From: Pycnopodia helianthoides
Lineage: Eukaryota > Echinodermata > Asteroidea > Forcipulatida > Asteriidae
DNA: 64,000 nt
Direction: 5' to 3'
Assembly (NCBI GenBank): GCA_032158295.1
Contig: CM063255.1
Location: forward strand, 9,390,094-9,454,093
The first letter of the stretch is position 1. Every line of letters starts with the position of its first letter. The position numbers and the translations under genes were made by a program. Positions 57,344-64,000 of the stretch are shown piece after piece. Under the pieces are notes generated by a model, which was not told where the DNA came from, did no database searches, and saw nothing but the letters and a program-made list of their open reading frames with translations.

Positions 57344-57800
57344 CAAGCGGTCCAGTGCATCGGACTCATGTTCTAGTGTTGTCAGAGTATGGGTTCAGGT
57401 CCTGGTCATGGCACTTGTGTCCTTGAGCAAGACACGTAACCCTAATTGCTTTGTTCTTTGGTTGGGACGTAAAGCTGTGGGTTCTGTGTGTTGTGTAATG
57501 CATGAAGCATCCAGTACACTTCGCTCGTCCCCAGCGCCTTGCCTTAAAACCAAAGGCGCTGGGATGGGCAAACGTATCAAGCACGCTCATTGGTTAATGC
57601 TTAGTCCCATCATGCATCACACTCACACTGCAAGCACTGCACGTATGACGTACTTCCTGAACAAGAATCTGTGCAAGCTGATTAGCCCATCCAGCGGTCC
57701 TGGATAGGCCGCTGGGGCCGAGCGAACCAGTACACTTATTGATCAGAGAAGGAGTTTGCCCCCAATGTTTCTGACGTGGTCGCCAGCAGATTGCGCCGCA
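57344..57800 (+). repeat. SINE-like repeat (S1) with both boxes, interrupted
   Basis: Box A-like TGGCCAAGCGGTCCAGTG, then CATCGGACTCATGTTCTAGT, then GGGTTCAGGTCCTGGTCATG and CACTTGTGTCCTTGAGCAAG. The body GGGACGTAAAGCTGTGGGTT to GAGAAGGAGTTTGCCCCC is split by a small element at 57520-57726. The copy lies antisense in a RIOK3 intron. Confidence 0.8.
57520..57726. mobile_element. MULE-like miniature element with 9-bp target duplication
   Basis: The termini TTCGCTCGTCCCCAGCG and, on the other strand, TTCGCTCGGCCCCAGCG are inverted repeats. CCAGTACAC is duplicated exactly at 57511-57519 and 57727-57735. A 9-bp target duplication is typical of Mutator-like elements. Further subterminal inverted pairs (AGGCGCTGGGATGGGC with GCCCATCCAGCGG) are present. 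It has no coding capacity. Confidence 0.8.
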
Positions 57801-57806
57801 TCACCA

Positions 57807-58001
57807 GGGCTCAATTTCATAGAGCTACTTCAGCACAAAAAGTAGCTAAGCACAACAAAATTATTCTTCCCAAAATAAGGTTACCAGCCAAACTACCTTG
57901 TCACATGTACAATTTGTGACTGGTATCCTGCTGATTTTCGCTCAGCAGAAAATTGTTAAGCAATATATTTTCTGCTTAAGCAGCTCTATGAAATTGGGCC
58001 C
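57807..58001. mobile_element. Palindromic family A repeat in RIOK3 intron
   Basis: It spans GGGCTCAATTTCATAGAGCT to CAGCTCTATGAAATTGGGCC, directly after the S1 SINE. Confidence 0.85.
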
Positions 58002-58625
58002 AGGCCTGGAACTACACAGAGGCCCAAGGAGGCCTATGTTGCCCTAGTCTTAGCCTCAAGTGGTTCAAGGTACTATAAATAATTCAACCTGCCGTAAAAA
58101 ATAATGAGTGCTTTTTAGTTGCCTGTCGGGTGCGATAAAGTACTTTACATGTATAGACCATGTGACCTGTGACATCACATGTTCACAAAAGAGTCACAGC
58201 GCCTGGAATTCTTGCAGGCAAGTTACATAGATTAAAGAAAACATTAAATCTTACATTTCACGGAGATTGCACTGTCTCACTTTATCAACTTTTGATATGC
58301 ATAAAGAGAGGCACATCTCAAAACTTATACCGCTGTGTTATTTTTTTTACTCTTGAATTTATGTGGAAATTATGACACAATATGTAAAATTGACCACATG
58401 ACCATTAGAGTTTCTTTCCTGCCAGAAAGGCCCTGGGATTTACAGGTTCACTCTTTTTGTAAACAAAGGTTACATGGTCTATTATTATTATTAGCAATAA
58501 TTTACTGTGCTAAGCAGGTGTGTGCGCTAAACAGGTGTATTTTTGTTTCAAAAATCAACAGGTTACTTGGGTAGGACTCGAACCCATGACCCCTGCAGTT
58601 TTATGAAGTTACTGCTGTGACTGAC

Positions 58626-58785
58626 CTCTGTGCACTGTTCATAGGCAAGCTGCAAATCGTCACGTGACAGCTCGGCATCCTTCAGCTTGGGAGCAGCCTT
58701 CTGATGGTCACCAATGAAGGAGAGTACCAGGATGTGTTTCTTGAGGAGGATGACCTCCGGGCAGCGGATACCGGCCTTCCGCATC
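58626..58785 (-). CDS. RIOK3: RIOK3, hinge-region exon
   Basis: This 160-base exon (1 + 53 codons) encodes MRKAGIRCPEVILLKKHILV, then LSFIGDHQKAAPKLKDAELS, then RDDLQLAYEQCTE. This matches the human AGIPCPTVVLLKKHILVMSF IG stretch, which contains the hinge, followed by APKLK. The acceptor is TTGTGTAG (AG at 58786-58787) and the donor GTCAGT begins at 58625. Length and phase join exactly to the exons on both sides. Confidence 0.93.
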
Positions 58786-58849
58786 CTACACAACAATCAA
58801 CATAAACACATTGTTTGGCATTTTACCAAATAAACTTGGGTTGAAGAAA

Positions 58850-58990
58850 GAAAAATTGACTAGAGCAATTTGAACCTACGACCTCCAGATTAACGTGCCT
58901 GTGCTCTAACAACTGAGCTATCTAGCCTTATATTGGAGGTCTCCCTATTTTGTCAATATCTTTGTTCGGGGGGGGGGGGGGGTGCCAACA
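58850..58990 (-). repeat. SINE-like repeat (S2) with tRNA-like head
   Basis: On the minus strand it reads GGCTAGATAGCTCAGTTGTT, AGAGCACAGGCACGTTAATC and TGGAGGTCGTAGGTTCAAAT, a box A/box B arrangement close to a tRNA 5' and 3' half. It is followed on the plus-strand right by TATTTTGTCAATATCTTTG and a G run, as in the copy at 19090-19340. Lack of CCA-compatible pairing and the shared tail argue for a SINE. Confidence 0.75.
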
Positions 58991-59221
58991 TGCTTATACG
59001 GAGGTGTAGGTTCAAATCACGCTATAGTCATTCTTTCTTTATTCAACCCCAAATTAATCATATTTACCGCAAGTTTATCGGGGGGAGGGGTCATTTTTGA
59101 CAACACAAGTCTAAAACTGGGATCCAGATCTTAGGAGGTACATTGAAACGATGGCATGTCCACCTTTTAATAACCCCTGGAGTTATAGATTCCAAGGAGC
59201 TTTTGGGAACAGCACCCTCCG

Positions 59222-59610
59222 TGCTAGAGCAGTCGGGTTGGCGTAGTGGTATCTTCAAATAACACCGGGGCACTACGTGGATTGGGGTTTTTCAGTCCCT
59301 GCCTGATAGCGTGGGTTTTCCCTGGAATATTTCTCTGGAGTTTTCCTCCCACACCTCAAACTGAAACTTCCTTCATTAGCCTTTTTGAGGTATGGTGGAC
59401 ACTATGGGGGTGCATTGTTTGGTTTGGGTGTGTACAGACAAATTTACCCAAACCTAATAGTGTCATAGTATTGTGACCACCATATCTCAAAATGGTTTTA
59501 AACCATTTTAAAATTGCCTTCTCTCCACTGGGTTCTTGGTTAGTATAGTGATTAAGTTCGCTTTCTGAAAGTCCTTGGCTTCACAACCAGATTTAATATA
59601 TGAAATAAAT
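59222..59610 (+). repeat. SINE-like repeat (S4), interrupted
   Basis: GGGTTGGCGTAGTGGTATCT, ACACCGGGGCACTACGTGGA, TTGGGGTTTTTCAGTCCCTG and GTGGGTTTTCCCTGGAATAT. The copy at 16040-16330 shows that TTCCTTCATT should run on to CTTCTCTCC. Here about 139 bp (59379-59517) interrupts that junction. The tail is AATATATGAAATAAATTAAA. Confidence 0.75.
59379..59517. mobile_element. Small inverted-repeat insertion inside S4
   Basis: TTTTGAGGTATGGTGG at the left pairs with CCACCATATCTCAAAA at the right. The interior holds GGTTTGGGTG and the near-inverse CCCAAACCTAATAG. A related sequence lies near 53510-53580. The element is about 139 bp with no coding potential. Confidence 0.7.
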
Positions 59611-59742
59611 TAAATTAGAGATCAAAGAGCATGACTTGTACTATTTAGAGAAAAAGACAGTATTTGTTGTTTACTAGGCAGACTTAAAAACAAGTCTGAA
59701 TTTAGATAAAAGTCTGCAATTTCTCGTCCCTGGTTTACTCAC

Positions 59743-59907
59743 TGATTAAGATTGAAGCGCTCTTTGTCTGCCCACATACTGATGATCTTCCTTGGGTTCA
59801 TACGGCTGAGGGCGTCTGGGAGGTAGCGCCGCCGAGTCCGGAACTCGTTCAGCGTCGTCTTGAAGACCTTGAGGGCGCACTCTCGAGGTACTAGCAATGT
59901 CTGATGG
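59743..59907 (-). CDS. RIOK3: RIOK3, catalytic-lysine exon
   Basis: This 165-base exon (1 + 54 codons + 2) encodes HQTLLVPRECALKVFKTTLN, then EFRTRRRYLPDALSRMNPRK, then IISMWADKERFNLN. Lys104 in CALKVFKTTLNEF is the expected ATP-contacting lysine. NPRKIISMWADKE aligns with the human NPRKIIRMWAEKE. Between RRYLPD and LSRMNPRK about six residues are missing compared with the human YIKDDFRFKDRFSKLNPRK as I recall it. The acceptor is CTCTTAG (AG at 59908-59909) and the donor GTGAGT begins at 59742. Confidence 0.93.
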
Positions 59908-60047
59908 CTAAGAGTGTGGAAAAACACAAGACAACTAATGATTACAGTGAAGCTCACTACCATACAGAAGTGTTTTAGGGTTTTAATGGAAAATTCAACA
60001 ACTTTGGTTGGCAGAATGAGAAAGCTGCAACCAGTCCTTGAACTTAA

Positions 60048-60424
60048 AGGAACATTACAGAATTGGTAATTGTAAAATATACTTTTTATCACAGATTTAC
60101 ATAAAACTTACACGGTCTAATGATGATGATAGTAGAAAACATCCCTTGAAATATTTCTGTCTGAAATGCCATATTTGATGAGAAATGAATAAACTAATTT
60201 TCCGATTGGAGTTTATCGCTCAGTGAACGTTTTATTCATTTGTTGAATCTATATGATTTCATGGAAAATGTGTAACCGGTTTTTCACTATTTTCTCGTGA
60301 CCCAGATGGCCGATCGATCTCAAACTTCTACAGGTTTGTCAGTTTATGTATATGGTGGATTACATAAAGTGCTTACACTGCCAGCAACTGTTTTGTTAGC
60401 ATAAACCAATTCTGTAATGTTCCT
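60048..60424. mobile_element. TTAA-flanked small element (family E), copy 4, in RIOK3 intron
   Basis: The flanks are TTAA at 60044-60047 and 60425-60428. It is near-identical to copies 1 and 2 except for a short deletion after AATTGGTAA. The central palindrome reads TCGCTCAGTGAACG here. Confidence 0.9.
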
Positions 60425-60879
60425 TTAAATTCTGCCAATGGCCACTTCCGTATTAAGGCCAACAAAAAAAAGGGTTCTGTTTCCGATTACATGTCATTTA
60501 AAAATAGAGTCGGTAGGTCGGAAAGTTTTTTTATTTTGCGTTTTTTTTTATTCCCATACGATTGACGATACGTCCAGGATCGTTCATGTGTTGAGCACAA
60601 TCAACGGATTTGCACAATGAATTAGGCAAAATTGAGCGCAATCTTCAGTTTGTGCTCTTTAGATTGGCAGTTCCAGCAGCCGATTTTGCAAAAATGCGTT
60701 TCACACATTTTTTTTCTTCTTTTTTTTCCCCGTTTTCCCCCCGTTTTTTTTAAAGGTCGAATAAAAAGTTTAGGGTCGCAGCGTATAACTAGGGTCGGTC
60801 GGGGAACCAGAAACAGAACCCTTTTTTGTTTTGGCCTAAGCAAAAAACGTCTGCTTGCAGGCTTTATGAAATTGGGCTT

Positions 60880-60965
60880 GGGACTTGAAACCACACTCTG
60901 TTGATCAGAAACACCAAAGCTTGAGTCCGGTGCCCTCGACCACTTGGACGTGATGTACCATGTAA
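60880..60965 (-). repeat. SINE-like repeat (S1), head fragment
   Basis: GGGACTTGAAACCACACTCT, GTTGATCAGAAACACCAAAG and CTTGAGTCCGGTGCCCTCGA are an S1 head in minus orientation. A family A right-end fragment (TTTATGAAATTGGGC) directly precedes it. Confidence 0.65.
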
Positions 60966-61038
60966 GCAGCATGTCAGCAATAGAGGGAGGGGAGGGAATT
61001 AGCTATGTATGGTAGCCTTACTTTCAAATCACCCTTAA

Positions 61039-61385
61039 AGCACATGTACAACATTGGTAATTGTCAAAAACCAGTAACTGCACTGTATGTGAACCAACAT
61101 ATACATGAAATAACAAACATGTGAAAGTTTAAGCTCAATCGGTCATCGCAGTTACGAGATAATAGTGGAAAACCCTCTCTTATATTTTCACTGTTTTCAA
61201 ACATCGGATTTTATCACTGTGATAAAGACTAATCGTTTTACTCATTTCCTAAAAACTATAGCATTTCAAGCAAACCTTTTTAAAAGGAAGTTTACCACCA
61301 TGACCACCTTTATACCATGGATGTAAGTTATGTGCAAATCTGTGAATATTTATATTTTTAACCTTACCAATGTTGTACTCACCCT
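61039..61385. mobile_element. TTAA-flanked small element (family B), in RIOK3 intron
   Basis: The flanks are TTAA at 61035-61038 and 61386-61389. The centre TTTATCACTGTGATAAA is palindromic. It is the inverse of the element at 41923-42240. Confidence 0.85.
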
Positions 61386-61611
61386 TTAAAGATAGTAGAC
61401 TGTTTTTTTTTCAATGTAATGCTTATTTAAGAAAGAAATTACCAAGAAAGATAAAGTCACATATGAAAGATTCAGCTGAATACAGTACCTGCTTGCTGTC
61501 ACAGTACTTTCACAAGAATGTTGAATCTATCAACGTTTAGTGTGGAGACACCGGGTACTAAGAGCAACTCTGGCCGCAGCATTCGCAAACGGACACCATT
61601 CCTCAGAAATC

Positions 61612-61812
61612 TGAGAATTGTTTTTGCATGAATCGTTTCTCAGATCCAAATGTTTTGGGGTGAAAAATTATCCTAACCATAATATTACCTCAAAGGCAAT
61701 CCCTTCCTCAGAACAGTTTATAATATCACCAGTTGCAGTGCTTCTCACAAAGTAATTTTTTACGGTCATTCATTTTTGAAGTATTTACCAAAGTATGACC
61801 CTACCTTTAAAA
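61612..61812. repeat. Family D fragment preceded by a dispersed word block
   Basis: GCATTCGCAAACGGACACC with CCTCAGAAATC at about 61579-61612 recurs at about 21798-21830. It is followed by ATCGTTTCTCAGATCCAAAT and ACCAAAGTATGACCCTACCT with TTTAA, a family D right end. Confidence 0.6.
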
Positions 61813-61863
61813 CAGAACTAGAGAGGCTGTTTTACTAGAGGGACCAACCCTAAGTGTACTGAC

Positions 61864-61991
61864 CTTCCTCCATTGGCATGTAACACCACAGCTTCTTTAC
61901 CAGTGCTGATCGTACCATTCACCGATTCCAAGAGCCCAATATTTACCAACTTGAACAGTAGAAGTCTAGTGTTGGGGTCCATAGCCATGAC
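61864..61991 (-). CDS. RIOK3: RIOK3, nucleotide-binding-loop exon
   Basis: This 128-base exon (42 codons + 2) encodes VMAMDPNTRLLLFKLVNIGL, then LESVNGTISTGKEAVVLHAN, then GG. STGKEAVV (residues 77-84) is the RIO-type nucleotide-binding loop, matching STGKESVV in human RIOK3. DPNTRLLLFKLVN aligns with human DPKTRLLMYKMVN. The acceptor is TTATGCAG (AG at 61992-61993) and the donor GTCAGT begins at 61863. Confidence 0.94.
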
Positions 61992-62927
61992 CTGCATAAG
62001 TATCCAAAATTTAGGTCATGTCATTTTGACTGGTAACCACTTCGGAGGACGGCTTTTACCAAACTGGCTTTTGGTGGATTTTTGTTTACACCTAGGAAAA
62101 ACTTTGGCGCACCCCGTTTGTTTTTTTTGCCGACAGTCAGACGGCTGACGTGTATGTTCACCTGGACACTCCATTGTGTAGCGCACAGGCATGCACCTAA
62201 AGCGCTACGCTTCATTTTCCCCGTAAACAGAGGGACAGATACGCTGGAATTCATGCTCTTAATCTCCCTTTTTGCAGGCGTTATCGTGAAATCCCTGATG
62301 CCTGACCTTCCTCCTTTTTGTTGTACAAAATGTGGATTACCATTGCTTATCATTGTACTACGCTCAATGGGAGAACATGTACATTGGAGCGTTCCAAGAT
62401 TCCAGCATACCATGGCAGACTATCAGACGTGGCTTACGGCCGAAGGTTTTTGTGATTCACGGTGAATGCATTAACATATTTTCTCACATGAGGAAAAAAC
62501 AACAAATCTCAATGCTTATTATGAGAACCGTTGTTGTCTTTCCTTCGTCAAGTCAGGGTTTCATTGTGGCAAGGACATTTTTGTTTCATACCGACTCAAA
62601 GTGGTTCAAGGCAAAATCCAGTATTAGTATTTTAAATAACAAAGTAAAGATATTTAGTGTCAATCTGAAAGCTCAAGTTCACACCGGTACCGATCCTCAA
62701 TAAGCCACTCGCCTCAATGAATGGAACATTCCATCTTTCAATGACAAGATGCTGCATCCGAGCGCCACTTTTTCACTCGTTACGACCAAAATAATACATT
62801 ATTTGGGTAAATAAAATTTACATAATGAGTAACAAATGTGCCGCAATTTATTTTCATATTTTCCAAAATTAATATTAAAATCTCACTTTTCAAGTTGGTT
62901 CAAAGTCTGCAAACATGAGCAACTTAC
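61992..62927 (-). other. RIOK3 intron, no further exon recognised
   Basis: Open frames of about 110-130 codons exist on both strands at 62020-62700, but the flanking exons join exactly as in other RIOK3 proteins. None of these frames shows a recognisable motif. The sequence does not match the repeat families found elsewhere in the window. Confidence 0.55.
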
Positions 62928-63071
62928 CGCAGTGGAGTGTTCCTTCTTCTCGTGGACTCTGTGTGTTTTACGCTCTGCCGTCTGACTGTGTTGCTTCAGG
63001 GTGTTGAAGACGCTGTTCGGGAGCTTCATGTCCATCCCAACATCATCTCCACTGTTAAAACCAGGAGGAAA
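62928..63071 (-). CDS. RIOK3: RIOK3, most upstream exon in the window
   Basis: This 144-base, phase-0 exon encodes FPPGFNSGDDVGMDMKLPNS, then VFNTLKQHSQTAERKTHRVH, then EKKEHSTA. It aligns with human VGDGIGMDLKLSNHVFNALKQH and LHEKKEHSTAEKAVD, the stretch just before the RIO domain. The acceptor is CTCTTTTCAG (AG at 63072-63073) and the donor GTAAGT begins at 62927. Human RIOK3 has roughly 185 residues before this point, so further exons must lie beyond 64000. Confidence 0.94.
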
Positions 63072-63169
63072 CTGAAAAGAGAAACCAACAGAGAGGTTCA
63101 AATAGAAAAACAAATGCCGTTATTCTCAGCCACCTGCAAACTATCGAGCTATCAACCTTAAACAGGACT

Positions 63170-63515
63170 TGAATTTGGGGAAAAAATCCCAAGGGCTGCA
63201 GGGCTTGTCTGTAGCTCAAAACTTTTACTGGACCAGAAAATTGGTTACAAGACCAGAACCAAAATAGAAACAAATCTATCTACACAGTGTCACAATTAAC
63301 TGTTTATTTGAACAAGCACTGAGAGAAGAATTATCTTATTTGTCTTAATATGGGTAAAACTTTCCTACTCGGCACGAAAAGAATTGAAAGAAAAGGTGAA
63401 GTATTGTTTCAAAAACACAAGACCGTCAGACTTGTCCGTTCATAACTTTACTGGCGCGACACTAAAAACACTGGCCTTGGGCCTGCGGTCTAGTGTTCAT
63501 TTTGAACCCTGCTAA
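63170..63515 (-). mobile_element. Family G repeat in RIOK3 intron
   Basis: TAGCTCAAAACTTTTACTGG, ACAAGACCGTCAGACTTGTC and CACTGGCCTTGGGCCTGCGG occur in the inverse order of the copy at 48793-49145. The ends are AGGACTTGAATTTGGG and AACCCTGC. Confidence 0.75.
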
Positions 63516-63639
63516 ACATAATCTTAATAATCCAGCATTCTCTCGAAGCGAGCAGAGTCAATGTTCAAAACATTGAGACATTTATCTTGAGCACCTCTGA
63601 TTCTTCTCAGATCCACCACTTCTTTCAAGAATAATATTG

Positions 63640-64000
63640 ATACTTGGTTTTTATACAGCGCACATAACCTAGTAGCTAGATCACGGCGCTTTACAACATT
63701 ATTATCCTATATTATTTGGTTTTGCCTAATACACCGATGTGTGTGAAGCACTGTACACTCGTACTTTCCCAACACCTGTGAACAAAATCCGCAGGCATAT
63801 TACTCAGGTGGGATTCGAAGCCACGACCTTTGCCATTCTAACGCTTGCCCGGTAACTGGAGGCAGTTTGAATCCTATATTTTAGCAGCGGGTATCGCAGC
63901 AATTTAACAAATGTTAAATTTGCATCGGGCAAATTGAATATTTGGTTTTAGCCATACATACATGTTGATGCTGTAAAGCACTGTATACTCAGAACTTTAG
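63640..64000. repeat. SINE-like repeat (S3), continuing past the window edge
   Basis: GTGTGTGAAGCACTGTACAC, CAGGCATATTACTCAGGTGG, GATTCGAAGCCACGACCTTT and CCATTCTAACG match 9962-10200. The block then restarts with AAGCACTGTATACTCAG at the very end, so a second copy or duplication may begin there. Confidence 0.65.

Noticed and set aside
57366..57707. Open frames on both strands of about 75-145 codons
   Set aside because: They lie entirely in an S1 SINE and its nested miniature element.
58855..58925. tRNA gene on the minus strand
   Set aside because: It looks like a tRNA 5' half but lacks a matching acceptor stem and recurs with the same flanks at 19090-19340. Annotated as a SINE-like repeat.
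62021..62465. Overlapping open frames of 120-130 codons on both strands, possible extra RIOK3 exon
   Set aside because: The flanking RIOK3 exons join in phase and match the known protein without a gap. Neither frame has a recognisable domain.

Overview
The window is a piece of a metazoan nuclear genome, most likely an echinoderm and probably a sea star. The reasons are two intron-containing animal genes with GT/AG splice sites, very dense short interspersed repeats, and a palindromic repeat family beginning GGGCCCAATTTCATA that I associate with sea-star assemblies. The species assignment is inference. There is no prokaryotic gene organisation.

Only two genes can be supported, one at each end, both on the minus strand and both cut by a window edge. 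At the left (about 786-9345) lie the first three coding exons of an organic-anion transporter of the SLCO4A/OATP4A type, continuing beyond position 1. Its first coding exon carries an apparent one-base deletion near 8787. A decayed copy of the end of its third exon lies just downstream, at 593-650. At the right (55368-63071) lie the last seven coding exons of the RIO-family kinase RIOK3, with catalytic residues intact and a long glutamate-rich tail. Its N-terminal exons lie beyond position 64000. Splice phases agree across every junction of both genes. The kinase exons total 1092 bases, exactly 364 codons with the stop.

The roughly 46 kb between the genes (9346-55367), and most intron sequence, is repeat-derived. 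The main components are: (1) several related families of small elements flanked by TTAA, some of them full-length hairpins; (2) the palindromic GGGCCCAATTTC family; (3) a family with ends GCAGGGCTCGAA; (4) several SINE-like families with tRNA-like heads; (5) a non-autonomous LTR retrotransposon at 27047-30324 with two equal 493-bp LTRs, a 4-bp target duplication and no recognisable coding interior; (6) fragments of non-LTR retrotransposons; (7) minisatellites, chiefly a 40-bp unit repeated about 22 times at 40540-41410. Several repeats are nested, which preserves empty-site information and target-site duplications.

I found no operon-like or defence-like system. The most useful observations are the LTR element, the nested TTAA and 9-bp-TSD elements, the transporter frameshift, the exon-tail duplication, and a short gap in a normally conserved stretch of the kinase. 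The two genes have no evident functional link.
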